This document shows, in pieces, positions 25,106-34,356 of a stretch of DNA of 48,775 bases. Position numbers and translations under genes: made by a program. The DNA lies in the NCBI GenBank assembly GCA_024636835.1, contig JAGXGH010000021.1, forward strand, positions 1-48,775, given 5' to 3'. Position 1 is the stretch's first letter. The number at the start of each line of letters is the position of its first letter. This DNA comes from Verrucomicrobiales bacterium (GTDB taxonomy: Bacteria; Verrucomicrobiota; Verrucomicrobiia; Verrucomicrobiales; SLCJ01). The notes beneath the pieces are model-generated. The model searched no databases. It was given only the letters and a program-made list of their open reading frames with translations, and was not told the origin of the DNA.

Positions 25106-26559
25106 TTGAAAAGAGGGTAAACGCCTTGCGCAAAACCTTTGCCTTTAAGAAGCGCAGCTGATGCTCTTTCTTCTGGCCAAGCTTTCAGCAAAAGATCCAC
25201 AGCATCAGGGTTTGTCTCCAACTCTACTTGGAATTGGGCGGACGTAAATGAAGCAAATGCCACCCGCAAAGGAGCTAATTGTGGTGTTACTTCACCCAAG
25301 AAAGGCTCAGCAACCCAATCGTATTTCCGGGTTCGGTCATCTTGAATAAAGACATTCGAACCAGAAATCACCCCAGGGGAGAGAACCGACACAACGGCTT
25401 TGTCAGAATCGCCAAATATAGGTTCTTTGAACTCCCAAGTCCAAACACCATCGCCAGACTTAGTGACTTTCGAAAACCGAATACGGAAGACATTAGTTTT
25501 ATAGCCAGACTTGCCCGCTACGATGTTAGATGGCGCACCAAACACATAAGTGTCGTCACCTACCGAAAGAAACCGCAAGAATCCAGATTGTTCCCCACCA
25601 ACCACACTCCAATAATACAAATAAGACGGGTATAAAAACCCACTATCACTTGCAGCGAAATAAGGAGTTCGGGTAACCCTATTTTTAACAGTGAAGAAAT
25701 CGGTGTTTGAGTTGTATTGCCATTTATGGCTCCACCAATCCCACGTAGGAACTGACTTGCCATTTTTCAAAACGGCACCTTTAGGAGCTTGCGCATTCCC
25801 TTCGGAATCCACTTCAGGAATAACCGCAAGCGACTGGACATATTCCGACGCAGGCTTCATCTCACCAAGGTCAACCAATGCATCTGAGTTGGCATCAACC
25901 CAAATCCAAACAGGGGCCAGTTCGTCCCCAGTCAAATTGCCATTGGCATCATTATCCAATGTAGCAAGGGGTTGGTAACCATGCGCCCATGCATCGGAAC
26001 CGGTGCGACCCAAGGTGTGGTTACCAAATAGGTAAGAACCATCCAAAGTCAGAGGGTAAGCCTCTTCCTTAGGCGCAGCTTCTGGCCAATGAACAAGGAT
26101 ACCAGAACGTGGGCCGACCCATTCCCATACCGGGGGGAGGCTCCGCCCAATACCACTAAGATCCATATCAAAGACGCGGTAAGCAGAAGTTTTAGCAACT
26201 ACATCCCGACCTTTCTTCCAAGAAACATCCCCAGAAAGAAGATCTGGATTCCCCAAACCAAAAAGGTCAATGAGTATTGGAGAGGAAAAACCAGGAGACA
26301 GCTCACAGTTCAAAGCCTTGCTACCGAGAAATCCGGATTCCTTAGGCAGGCGATTAAGGTTGGCTGTCAATATATCAAAGGCTTCCTCGTGACGGGTTTG
26401 CAGCCCATCAATTTTTTTGGCAACGGTTTTCGGCTTTTCAGCAGCCGGAGTATCCAACTGCGAGAGGGAATTGGTCTGAGCCATTGAAAGACCTCCCCCC
26501 ATGGCAATGAGGCAGGCTATGGCGAGAACAAGAGATTTGATGATCGGATTGGATTTCAT
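25102..26559 (-). CDS. Chimeric exported protein: paralog N-terminus plus Ca-binding-like module
   Basis: A 485-residue protein (start ATG 26559; the longer frame upstream crosses the promoter). Signal peptide 1-28 (MKSNPIIKSLVLAIACLIAM...). Residues 1-83 are close to identical with residues 1-83 of the exported protein at 34357-35013; similarity then stops abruptly after FLGSKAL. From about 94 a new domain begins: ILIDLFGLG, VFDMDLSG (129-136), LFGN, LDNDANGNLTGDEL (201-214) and VDANSDALVDLGE (221-233), the DxDxNG/ELFG/LDxNxDG pattern of the calcium-binding module common in secreted and RTX-type bacterial proteins. The remaining ~230 residues are unrecognised and end FAQGVYPLFK. It has the regulon promoter at 26611-26640. 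Confidence 0.75.
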   Translation of the reverse strand: MKSNPIIKSLVLAIACLIAMGGGLSMAQTNSLSQLDTPAAEKPKTVAKKIDGLQTRHEEAFDILTANLNRLPKESGFLGSKALNCELSPGFSSPILIDLFGLGNPDLLSGDVSWKKGRDVVAKTSAYRVFDMDLSGIGRSLPPVWEWVGPRSGILVHWPEAAPKEEAYPLTLDGSYLFGNHTLGRTGSDAWAHGYQPLATLDNDANGNLTGDELAPVWIWVDANSDALVDLGEMKPASEYVQSLAVIPEVDSEGNAQAPKGAVLKNGKSVPTWDWWSHKWQYNSNTDFFTVKNRVTRTPYFAASDSGFLYPSYLYYWSVVGGEQSGFLRFLSVGDDTYVFGAPSNIVAGKSGYKTNVFRIRFSKVTKSGDGVWTWEFKEPIFGDSDKAVVSVLSPGVISGSNVFIQDDRTRKYDWVAEPFLGEVTPQLAPLRVAFASFTSAQFQVELETNPDAVDLLLKAWPEERASAALLKGKGFAQGVYPLFK

Positions 26560-26700
26560 TTTTTTGGGGAGAACGCTTGATTTTTCGAATGACTCACAGC
26601 CGTTACCCCTACATGCGTATTTTTGGGTAATCAGCGGACATGAAAAATCATTTCCTGCATTTTCCCGCTTTCGGGCAAGTAATCGCGCATGCGCATATAC
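26305..26700 (-). repeat. Duplicated 5' module (copy 1): promoter, signal peptide and N-terminus
   Basis: About 390 bp closely similar to 34775-35150: the first 83 codons, the leader and the TGTCCG-N17-CGCATGT promoter. Outside these bounds the sequences are unrelated. Both copies are on the minus strand. Confidence 0.75.
26611..26640 (-). promoter_or_regulatory. Regulon promoter of the chimeric gene
   Basis: Minus strand TGTCCG (26640-26635), 17 bp, CGCATGT (26617-26611). The start codon is 51 bp downstream of the second box. One of six sites with identical spacing (others at 28754, 35071, 35761, 40281, 40966). Confidence 0.7.
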
Positions 26701-26802
26701 CTCCTCCCACGCCATGACGCCCTTCTAAAAAATTCGCTTGAGGTTAACCAAGGTTCTTCATAACGCACCGCGCAGCACAAGCCAATTGCCGCAAACGAGC
26801 CA

Positions 26803-27081
26803 CTACTCCAAAAGCCACGAATTAAGATTTCCATCGACGACATCGGAACCACATAAAAATACAACGTGATCGAGATCAAACCTAGTCTTATTGACGCTAT
26901 CCAAGATACACCACGCGTCTTGAATTAAAAGCAGCATAGATCCACAAAAAGATACAGCCTACTATCAGCGCAATGACCACGATCAGCGAATGAATCACCA
27001 CAGGCGCGACCACCAACCCAATGCTACTATTGACTAATGTGGCACCGGTTCCGCGTAAGAACTTGAGGCGACTATACATAA
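26803..27081 (-). repeat. ~280-bp duplication, copy 1
   Basis: Closely similar to 28897-29176 from CTACTCCAAAAGCCACGA to GGCGACTATACATAA. It covers the 3' end of a membrane protein gene plus about 95 bp beyond its stop. Confidence 0.75.
26897..27081 (-). pseudogene. C-terminal fragment of a duplicated membrane protein gene
   Basis: Encodes only MYSRLKFLRGTGATLVNSSI...FNSRRVVYLG, the last ~60 residues of the intact 181-residue protein at 28991-29536, with a few substitutions. The similarity ends sharply at the codon for MYSRL, and the frame upstream (VTWVRFFFSDLSQSQ...) is antisense-like to or overlaps the neighbouring gene at 27096. It has no start of its own and is judged a remnant of a segmental duplication. 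Confidence 0.75.
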
Positions 27082-27095
27082 GTTGATTTGTAATT

Positions 27096-27479
27096 TCATG
27101 CTCCTGCGATTGCGATAAATCCGAAAAGAAGAATCGCACCCAAGTAACAGCCATTGGCAACAGCCCCAATGACCCCCAGTTTCTTGATTCCCATCGAACT
27201 CCCTACAATACCGCATACCAGCCCGATTGCATGGATAACGAGTCCGACAAAACCCATAAGAATGACCAGCAGAGGATTGCCGGAGGAAAAGTAGGATCGG
27301 CTCGAACCCAAGAGTTCGATACAATTGAAGAAATATACTAGCAGAGGAAGAACACCAATTACGGCGATCACGACGGCTGTAAGGGCAAAGGGCTTGCCCT
27401 TCGTAGGGGGAGGAAGAGCAACTTGTGTGGGTATTGGAGGAAGCGGAGGCGGCAGTTCCTGTGGCGTGGTCGAGTTCAT
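27096..27479 (-). CDS. Small membrane protein with Pro-rich N-terminus (DUF4190-like)
   Basis: A 127-residue protein: a Pro-rich cytosolic N-terminus (PQELPPPLPPIPTQVALPPP, 6-25) followed by three spans (about 31-50, 68-95 and 103-126). The architecture resembles DUF4190-type proteins, often found with a Pro-rich lead into two or three spans; sequence similarity is not firm. It sits between the truncated copy of the membrane protein (26897-27081) and the lipoprotein gene, same strand. No regulon promoter motif is seen upstream. Confidence 0.6.
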   Translation of the reverse strand: MNSTTPQELPPPLPPIPTQVALPPPTKGKPFALTAVVIAVIGVLPLLVYFFNCIELLGSSRSYFSSGNPLLVILMGFVGLVIHAIGLVCGIVGSSMGIKKLGVIGAVANGCYLGAILLFGFIAIAGA

Positions 27480-27569
27480 GATTATTTACTCAATGGTTGG
27501 AAAAATTACATGTGGTGGTATTGCAGTTCCTGCGGGTTAGGGCATTTGCTGGTTCCGCCTTCGATCCGT

Positions 27570-28589
27570 TCATTCCACCGTCTGCATCCGGAGACCGTAT
27601 TTGGCACCGTATTTACTTGTGAGTGCCTCGCCTTCAAGGCCTTGATCAGTGAGATCCAGACTGAGGATGCATTCCTCGAAGTAGATTCGGAATCTGTCCC
27701 TGTCGTTTTCCGATACCCTTGCCCTTGATGCCTGCTTGGGCGAAAGGATGATTGGATAGTGCCTGTTGTTTGAGCGGTTGGTTTCCGGCTGTTGCTCAAA
27801 GACGAGCTCTCCGGTGAAGGTCTGCTTGTGGGAGGGCTCGTCGGGGTTATGGAGTTCCGCCGTGATCAGAGATTTTTCCTGCGAAGTAAATTGCAGCTCG
27901 ACCGCCTGACGTGTCTCAGATGATCCCCCGGGCGATTCAACCAGTATGCCCTTGTAACGTTTTCCGACCGCCGTCGCTTCGAGCAATTTCTTGCGAACAG
28001 CCTCCTGTTCCTGTCGCTGTTTTTCCAATAGGGCGATGCGTGCTTCCTCGTTTTGACGTTCTCTCTCCTCGGCGATTTTCACCTGCTCCGCGCGCTTCGC
28101 CTCACGCTCTGCGAAGAAATTCTTGAAAGCCTCCGAACCATCGACGAGAGCACGCGAATCGAAGGCCCCCCGAGGGCTGCCAAGCTGCGCCAGGCCTGAA
28201 TCGATTTGGGGACGCGAGAAATCCCATTTATCCATGTTTCGCTCAGCGGTTACCGAGCCGTAAAGATTCATTTCAGATCCGGCAGATTGGCTTTGTTTCA
28301 AAATCATCTGCGAGCGGTCATCGCCCAGAAAGCGGTCAGTGATAAACAAGTCTTCAGAAGCCTTTACGTTAGACTTGAAATTGATCTTCACACGGTTTTC
28401 AACTACCGGGATTACTTCGCTTTCAAATGAGGCGAGTGACAGGAACGGAGGAAGAGCCAACTTCACATTGGCTTCAATCTCGCTTTTCAAGGGAGCCACC
28501 TGCGGGTCTTCGCTGGAGCAGCCGGGAAGCATGACCAGTGCGATCAGCATCACTGACAATGGTAGAATAATTTCTTTGCTCATTTTCAT
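27570..28589 (-). CDS. Coiled-coil lipoprotein under the regulon promoter
   Basis: A 339-residue protein started at ATG 28589 (28583 also possible), giving signal peptide and lipobox LPGC24. A beta-type N-terminal region (about 30-140) is followed by a strongly charged coiled coil (about 160-220: REAKRAEQVKIAEERERQNEE...) and a C-terminal beta domain (GKRYKGILVES...). No family recognised. The long coiled coil suggests a periplasmic spacer or oligomer. A TGTCCG-N17-CGCATGT promoter at 28754-28783 would give a leader of about 155 nt. A longer frame to 28757 would overlap that promoter and lacks a signal peptide. Confidence 0.7.
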   Translation of the reverse strand: MKMSKEIILPLSVMLIALVMLPGCSSEDPQVAPLKSEIEANVKLALPPFLSLASFESEVIPVVENRVKINFKSNVKASEDLFITDRFLGDDRSQMILKQSQSAGSEMNLYGSVTAERNMDKWDFSRPQIDSGLAQLGSPRGAFDSRALVDGSEAFKNFFAEREAKRAEQVKIAEERERQNEEARIALLEKQRQEQEAVRKKLLEATAVGKRYKGILVESPGGSSETRQAVELQFTSQEKSLITAELHNPDEPSHKQTFTGELVFEQQPETNRSNNRHYPIILSPKQASRARVSENDRDRFRIYFEECILSLDLTDQGLEGEALTSKYGAKYGLRMQTVE

Positions 28590-28896
28590 TTGGTTGTGTT
28601 TTTGCGTGTGAGGTTTATGACGGGATAAGGTCTGCCTGTTGAGGGTCTTTAAGTGGAGCTGCATGGCAGGGTTCATTTGGTTTTTAGCTTGGTTTCGTTT
28701 GTATTCGGCAGTGGGAAGCCTGGTGAAGCTTCGCGATACCGGGTTACATAGATACATGCGCGGTATCGATTCGATAACGGACAGAGAATTTTTTCAACGG
28801 GCCAAATCGCCATCCCGGAGCGTTTTCGTTGAATGCAAAAGACGACTGAAGTGGCGCTCGATAAGCAATGGAAAGCGGAGAAAGAGGGGCAGGGGG
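28590..28896. other. Leader and intergenic DNA
   Basis: About 300 bp with no supported gene. It contains the long leader of the lipoprotein transcript and its promoter (28754-28783); nothing else was recognised before the duplicated segment begins at 28897. Confidence 0.4.
28754..28783 (-). promoter_or_regulatory. Regulon promoter of the coiled-coil lipoprotein gene
   Basis: Minus strand TGTCCG (28783-28778), 17 bp, CGCATGT (28760-28754), identical boxes and spacing to the other sites although the surrounding DNA is unrelated, so it is not explained by duplication. Confidence 0.65.
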
Positions 28897-29176
28897 CTAC
28901 TCCAAAAGCCACGATTTAAGAATTCCATCTACGACATCGGAACCACATACAAATCCACCGAGAGTGCGATTAAACCTCGTCTTATTGACGCTATTCAAGA
29001 TACACCACGCGTCTTGAATTAAATGAGGCATAGATCCACAAAAAGATACAGCCTACTATCAGCACAATGACCAAGATCAGCGAATGAATCACCACAGGCG
29101 CGACCACCAACCCAATGCTACTATTGACTAATGTGGCACCGGTTCCGCGCAAGAACTTGAGGCGACTATACATAAA
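28897..29176 (-). repeat. ~280-bp duplication, copy 2
   Basis: Partner of 26803-27081; this copy belongs to the intact gene at 28991-29536, so it is probably the source. Confidence 0.75.
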
Positions 29177-29536
29177 CCAAACAAAGCCAAGAATCGTTAA
29201 AATTCCACTTACCAAAGCCACTGACCAGGCAGGGACTTCTTCCATTCGCATTGAATGTGCGACAAACAGCAACCAGATCCCGGAACCCACCCACATCCAG
29301 CTTATGAACCGAATCGGCCTCCAGCCTTGCGGGGATTGCAACAGCGTGTTCAATCCGCGGATGATACGATAGATCACATAGCCCGCCGCGCTGAGCACGG
29401 ATAGCGACACTAAAACTGCGACAATCCAGAACCAGATCCGATGCTCTTGGGAAAGCATTTCGTATCTTTCGATTGCCCATTCGATGTGCGGCGAGAATTC
29501 ATCTAGCCACTCAACGATTTTTTCGCGGTTTTCCAT
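28991..29536 (-). CDS. Membrane protein of unknown function
   Basis: A 181-residue protein with a polar N-terminus (residues 1-34, acidic and amphipathic) and four spans at about 35-60, 75-95, 100-118 and 135-172. No family is recognised. A truncated copy of its last 60 residues lies 2.1 kb away (26897-27081). Upstream 29537-29713 contains adjacent A7 and G8 runs and no motif that I can name; the regulon boxes are absent. Confidence 0.65.
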   Translation of the reverse strand: MENREKIVEWLDEFSPHIEWAIERYEMLSQEHRIWFWIVAVLVSLSVLSAAGYVIYRIIRGLNTLLQSPQGWRPIRFISWMWVGSGIWLLFVAHSMRMEEVPAWSVALVSGILTILGFVWFMYSRLKFLRGTGATLVNSSIGLVVAPVVIHSLILVIVLIVGCIFLWIYASFNSRRVVYLE

Positions 29537-29713
29537 GAGGGGTCTTTTGAAATTAATTTGATTATTCGCGATGGAATTTGACGTTTGTCAGAATAATTCC
29601 CTTTCCTTTAGTCATCGCTATCGAACAGAAGTGCTGAACCGTGCAAGGAAAAAAAGGGGGGGGCTTCATTTCGGTGTATTACTCGTGTGATTCAGGAACG
29701 ACGGATGTTTTTT

Positions 29714-32700
29714 TTAATTACCCTTGAGGAATTGTTGGTAGAGTCCATCCAGTTCATCTTTCGAGAGCAGGCGGTTATAGACGCGGACTTCATCAATGGC
29801 TCCTTTGAACTCCTTCGCCCCTCCCTTGCCCCCCAGCCGAAACGAACCAGCACGGCTATATTTGTTCATCTTGCTTTCAAAAAGCTCATCGTTCACACGG
29901 AATGTTGCGTTCTGAGTACCTTCATCGTAGGTCGCCGCCAGAAAAACCCATTCTCCGACATTGAGTTTCCGGTGCCCAAACATTCCCCATCTACCAGAAA
30001 CTCCTCTGGCACCCCAGCCAGCTGCAATTTCAATCGAACGACCGTGACATACCCCAATCACGTGCCTCCAAGCACCTTGAGTATCGGAGCGCGCCCAAGC
30101 CACTAAGGTCACTTGTGGAGGCGTCGTTGACTCGAGCCTCAAAGGACATGAGACGAACTCTTCTGTGCCATCTAACTGGATTGCCGAGCGTGGATTGCCG
30201 TATTTATCCTCAGTCCATTGGGTTTGCTGGTAAATCGAATGATTTTCCATACCGCTTGAGTCCTGCGTGTTTCCATCCAGCGCATAGTGGACGAGCAAGC
30301 CATCAACAGGAGTGAGGTTTTTCCAACGCGCGTAACCCCACCTTGGGGTTTCCTCGATTCGGATAAATCCCTCTTTGTGCAATCGGATCTCAAGGCGGCT
30401 CCCATAACCGTCCCCCCAACTCTGACGCTGAATCCGACGCTGGTCGTCGTCGCGGAACAACCAACCATCTTCCGGAGAAAATAGTCCGGCTGTATGTTCA
30501 CCCCGGACGGCAACCACACGGGGTCCCACCCACTCAATGGCACGCCATTCCTGCTTCAGTGCAATTTTGCCAGAGCTATCGACCAGCCCCTTCAACCCCC
30601 TTGAATTTTCCGAAATCGCCCACTTTCCAGCGATAGAATTTCCGCGATCGTTTTGTTCATTTTGATTACGACGTTTGTAGTAATCTGAACTCGTCATTTT
30701 GTTTCCATCCGCATCCCAGTAACTCGAAGGTATCTCTCTGTTATTACTCCATAGATAGATCGCGCTGCCCTGCCAGTTCCCCTGCCGATCGCCAACCAAA
30801 GGGATGACCAAGTGGGCTTTTTCGTTGATGTAACCCCACTTGCCTGACTTGCAAACGGCGGCAAGCAGTGGCGCCTTGGCTTCTTGTTTACCGGAGGCGA
30901 CGAAGAAGTCTCCGACCTCATCATACTTGCAGTCGATCACCTGCTTGCCTGAAGCATCGATGAACCCCCAAAGCCCATCCTTCTTCACGGCGACAAGGCC
31001 ATTCCTAAACACACTGGCATCATCCCATAGGCCAAAATCCAGCCGCTTTCCTTGTTTGTCCACAAAATAGCACTTGGCATTTTCCCACATGACCCCGATG
31101 CCTTCATCGAAAAACCAAGCTTCCGGCTGCTGTGCCATCTCCAGCCCGAGGCGGGTGCCATCGCTCGTGCAGAAATGCCATCGTTTCGTCACAGCATCCT
31201 CCAGCCAGACACGGTCATGATCGGCAAGACTCTTGACCCAGTAAATCCGTGAAGCACCTTCAAAACGATGGAGCTTCCTGGTCATGAAATCCGCGCGCCA
31301 CCATACCTTTGGCGAATCCTTGTCACCTTCACTGAAGATCAAATCCTGGCCGTAACTGTCCACAAACGTGAGCGCTTCCCGCCCAGCAGGCAGAACCGGC
31401 TGCCAATCATTCCAATAAATGACTCGCTTCTTATCGATATTAACATCAAAGCCGGGGCCGTTTTGCAGAACGCGTGCGCTGCTAATTTTCCCCTCCAGAA
31501 TCACGTTTCCGTGAACATCGGAGATTTGACCCGAACTGCCCTTTTTCAGAAAATAAGTATCCGGATTTATAAACACTACTTCGTCATACTCCGGCTTGAA
31601 AACGACTTTTCCCTTCAAATCAATCAATCCCTTTTTTGGCTCTCCATCTTCCATCCGTGGATAAGGAAACTGCGGCGAAAATGTCTCAGAGTTTTTCCAT
31701 GGGCGAAAATTCTGGTTGGCAAGAGTGGGAAGGCAAACGCCCTCGCGCAATTTCGGAGTCGCTCCCGGTTTGCCATCAATGCCAAGGAAGGTTAACCCAT
31801 CCGATCTTGTCCTTCCTCTTCGATACCATGATGAAAAGCTCTCTCCTTTACCTAGCTGGGTCATTGGCCATGCCGGAATATACCCAAGCTCGAAACGGCG
31901 GTCCTCCCAGCGAAAATTCCACACCGCCTCCGTCAATAGTTTTCCGTCACCATTCACCAGTGCCCACCCGTTGCCACGGCGCACTGCTGCTATGCCCTCG
32001 GGAGTATGTGGAAGTGCTCCATCCCACTCCGGCTTGACGATAACTTTACCGCTTCGATCAATAAATCCGCGCTTTCCATCCAAAGTCACCACGGCCGTGC
32101 CCACTTGGGAGAAACGCCATGCATCATCCCATACACAGGGGATCACCAGTTCACCGCCCTCTGCGGCGTAACCCCACTTGCCCTGCGATTTGACTGGTAT
32201 CAAGCCATGCTGCAAATCACCGACATCTTCCCAAGCTGGAGACAACACCAAGTTTGCTACCTCATTTAGCAACCCACATTTACCGTCTTCAAAAACCTTC
32301 ATGTTCATTGAATTTGGTATTTCCTGGATATGATCAAAACGCGGCTGCTCGACGTATGCTCCCTTTAAATCAATGACTCCCCACTTCTGCTCTTTTTTCA
32401 CCAACGCGCGCCCATTACTGAAGAACGGTTTCACTGCCGTGAACTCGGCATCCACAGCCCATTCCCATTTATCAGGCCTCCACGTTTCTGCTAACCACTC
32501 TGCGATGAAATTCCGCCCCATCTCATCAAGATTTTCAACAGGAACCCTTTCCAGTAGCTCACCAGATTCCTTCTGAAAGGTGACTTGCTTGTCATCTGCG
32601 CGGAGGATGCTTGCATGGATTTCTTCCCCTTCGAGAATGAACGTCATCGTGGGAGATGTCCTGAATGGCTTCTGCTCTATCCAATGCTCAAGCGCGAGGT

Positions 32701-33304
32701 GGCTGAGAGGTTCCAATTCGCTCAATGCCGCTTCTTTCTGAATCATGTCTGCATCGGCATACCAGAATTGCCCCTCTTTCACATCATACACATAACCGGC
32801 AATCACACGCCCATCCGTAAACCTGATCGTGGTTTGTAGAGCGGTTCTGCCAGCAGGCGGCGGCACCAAACCTCTCTCAATCTGCTCGGCTAAAATCGAT
32901 TCATTGGAAATCGAAACTGGCTTGGGATATGTCTTTGCCTCTGGTTTCAACTCTGGCTTTGGCTCCGCCTCTGGTTTCGGTAAACTTGGGATCGGGTCAG
33001 GATCTTGCTTATTGAGTTTTGTTGTTGCCGCTTTGCTGTCTTTGTTTTTCCGCAATTCGGCCAGCCAATCACGATCCTTCCGAGACAGGCGTTCAACTGG
33101 AATGACAAATTCCAGTTGATCCGACTTCCTACGAATGCGGAGACTGTCCTTATCAATTTCCAAAATCGCAACTTCAATACTGCGTCCTGAAACATCGGTA
33201 ATGTTGCGGTCAATTGGAAGCGAATGAAGAACTGAATCTTGGCCGAACGACCTGCCGATAGATAGTAATAAAATTACTAATATAAAAAAAATCTCATGCT
33301 TCAT
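29714..33304 (-). CDS. Exported SHD1-like / WG-repeat / LamG protein
   Basis: An 1196-residue protein. Signal peptide 1-21. SHD1-like modules at about 34-86 (GRSIEVAILEIDKDSLRIRR...VERLSRKDRDWL) and about 222-272 (GEEIHASILRADDKQVTFQK...VENLDEMGRNFI), with a Lys-Pro-Glu-rich linker (about 98-130) between. From ~285 to ~960 there are ten or so WG repeats (KWGVIDLKG, KWGYAAEGG, KRGFIDRSG, LWGFIDASG, KWGYINEKA). The C-terminal ~190 residues form a concanavalin/LamG-type domain (GLLVHYALDGNTQDSSG ... FKGAIDEVRVYNRLLSKDEL). These are binding rather than catalytic parts; I infer an envelope ligand-binding protein. The stop of the thioredoxin-like gene lies 3 bp upstream, so they form an operon. Confidence 0.85.
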   Translation of the reverse strand: MKHEIFFILVILLLSIGRSFGQDSVLHSLPIDRNITDVSGRSIEVAILEIDKDSLRIRRKSDQLEFVIPVERLSRKDRDWLAELRKNKDSKAATTKLNKQDPDPIPSLPKPEAEPKPELKPEAKTYPKPVSISNESILAEQIERGLVPPPAGRTALQTTIRFTDGRVIAGYVYDVKEGQFWYADADMIQKEAALSELEPLSHLALEHWIEQKPFRTSPTMTFILEGEEIHASILRADDKQVTFQKESGELLERVPVENLDEMGRNFIAEWLAETWRPDKWEWAVDAEFTAVKPFFSNGRALVKKEQKWGVIDLKGAYVEQPRFDHIQEIPNSMNMKVFEDGKCGLLNEVANLVLSPAWEDVGDLQHGLIPVKSQGKWGYAAEGGELVIPCVWDDAWRFSQVGTAVVTLDGKRGFIDRSGKVIVKPEWDGALPHTPEGIAAVRRGNGWALVNGDGKLLTEAVWNFRWEDRRFELGYIPAWPMTQLGKGESFSSWYRRGRTRSDGLTFLGIDGKPGATPKLREGVCLPTLANQNFRPWKNSETFSPQFPYPRMEDGEPKKGLIDLKGKVVFKPEYDEVVFINPDTYFLKKGSSGQISDVHGNVILEGKISSARVLQNGPGFDVNIDKKRVIYWNDWQPVLPAGREALTFVDSYGQDLIFSEGDKDSPKVWWRADFMTRKLHRFEGASRIYWVKSLADHDRVWLEDAVTKRWHFCTSDGTRLGLEMAQQPEAWFFDEGIGVMWENAKCYFVDKQGKRLDFGLWDDASVFRNGLVAVKKDGLWGFIDASGKQVIDCKYDEVGDFFVASGKQEAKAPLLAAVCKSGKWGYINEKAHLVIPLVGDRQGNWQGSAIYLWSNNREIPSSYWDADGNKMTSSDYYKRRNQNEQNDRGNSIAGKWAISENSRGLKGLVDSSGKIALKQEWRAIEWVGPRVVAVRGEHTAGLFSPEDGWLFRDDDQRRIQRQSWGDGYGSRLEIRLHKEGFIRIEETPRWGYARWKNLTPVDGLLVHYALDGNTQDSSGMENHSIYQQTQWTEDKYGNPRSAIQLDGTEEFVSCPLRLESTTPPQVTLVAWARSDTQGAWRHVIGVCHGRSIEIAAGWGARGVSGRWGMFGHRKLNVGEWVFLAATYDEGTQNATFRVNDELFESKMNKYSRAGSFRLGGKGGAKEFKGAIDEVRVYNRLLSKDELDGLYQQFLKGN

Positions 33305-33307
33305 GCG

Positions 33308-34138
33308 TTATTTGAATATAATTTTAAGGGCTTCGTTCAAGCTAATCACGCTTGTGTCAGATGTACGGAATGAGTAATCGCTTATTTTTGAATGAATCAG
33401 TTTGCCGTCTGGCCCAATCAGCCATCCAAAGGATGGCTCCCTTGAGATCGTTTTCGCCACTGGATTAACTGCATCTTCACTATATGCAATATTCCAATCC
33501 ACACCGTAATCCTTGAGACTCTTTTGAAAAAAATCTTCTATTTTTCTTTTAGAGCTAAAATCTTCTGAATCTCTATAAATATATTCAGGAGTCGAGAAAA
33601 TAGTCAAAATAGAAAAGCCTTTATCCGAGTATTGCGCGTGAAGCAATTTTAATTCCGCAAGCCTATTCCCCATGGTAGGATTTATATTATAGGTATGTAT
33701 ATACACGTACTTACCTTTAAACACGTCTTGGGTTTTGTCTTTTTTTCTTATGTAATCAATGAAATGAAATTTCAGAGGCTCCTCTTTAAGTTTTTTAAGC
33801 CATGGGATTGTATCAGAAACAATGTCTTTAGGAAAAGAATCAGGAAGCTCAGGCACCTGTGCAACTTGCTCATTTACAATATTATTGCCTTCTAAATTAG
33901 ACAGCTTCGTTTTAACGTGCTCCTGGTCAAGGCGGGACAAGGAAACTATGGGAACGATGATTATTTTTCCATCAGCCCGCTCTAAACTAACTTCGTCATT
34001 GCTTACCGATTTCATTTTTGCCTGTAGCGTCGACCCCACTGCGCTTGTCCAAACTCTGTATTCTTCCTCAGATTGAACTGGTGCAATCATTGCGAAAAAA
34101 GAAGCGACAGAAAGGAGTTTAAATAGACCGTTTGTCAT
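33308..34138 (-). CDS. Exported SHD1-like plus thioredoxin-fold protein lacking CxxC
   Basis: A 276-residue protein from ATG 34138 (signal peptide about 1-22; the longer frame upstream has none). Residues about 25-75 (RVWTSAVGSTLQAKMKSV...IIIVPIVSLSRLDQEHV) are an SHD1 module, the best example of three in this locus. The C-terminal half follows the TlpA/AhpC pattern: FKGKYVYIHTY, then LKLLHAQYSDKGFSILTIFS and EPSFGWLIGPDGKLI. At the place of WCxxC it reads YNINPT, so thiol redox activity is not expected. Notably AT-rich. It leads the operon with the WG-repeat gene. Confidence 0.75.
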   Translation of the reverse strand: MTNGLFKLLSVASFFAMIAPVQSEEEYRVWTSAVGSTLQAKMKSVSNDEVSLERADGKIIIVPIVSLSRLDQEHVKTKLSNLEGNNIVNEQVAQVPELPDSFPKDIVSDTIPWLKKLKEEPLKFHFIDYIRKKDKTQDVFKGKYVYIHTYNINPTMGNRLAELKLLHAQYSDKGFSILTIFSTPEYIYRDSEDFSSKRKIEDFFQKSLKDYGVDWNIAYSEDAVNPVAKTISREPSFGWLIGPDGKLIHSKISDYSFRTSDTSVISLNEALKIIFK

Positions 34139-34356
34139 AATGATTTGCCGAAACCGCCGGGGTGAAAATACTTCCCAGCAAAACGGGATGAAGTAATTTG
34201 TGACAATCATCGACTGAATAGCGACATAGCAGGTAGGCATTTTCTCCCTGGTCAACAACCTCACACTTCGTGCAAATATTCTTCTCTTCATAACAAATAC
34301 GATTTCGTTAAAAAACTTTTGAAAAACGGTCTAAATATCGTGACTCCAAGGCTTCT

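Noticed and set aside
25026..25109. 27-codon frame MRKTIEFEQNNPNLKKKPPSE
   Set aside because: Its second half is the terminator stem; likely chance, although a leader peptide cannot be excluded.
28590..28757. Longer start for the coiled-coil lipoprotein
   Set aside because: It would hide the lipobox signal peptide and begin inside the promoter boxes.
29643..29660. A7 and G8 runs as a slippage-controlled switch
   Set aside because: They lie in a non-coding gap with no frame or promoter spacing that would make length changes meaningful.
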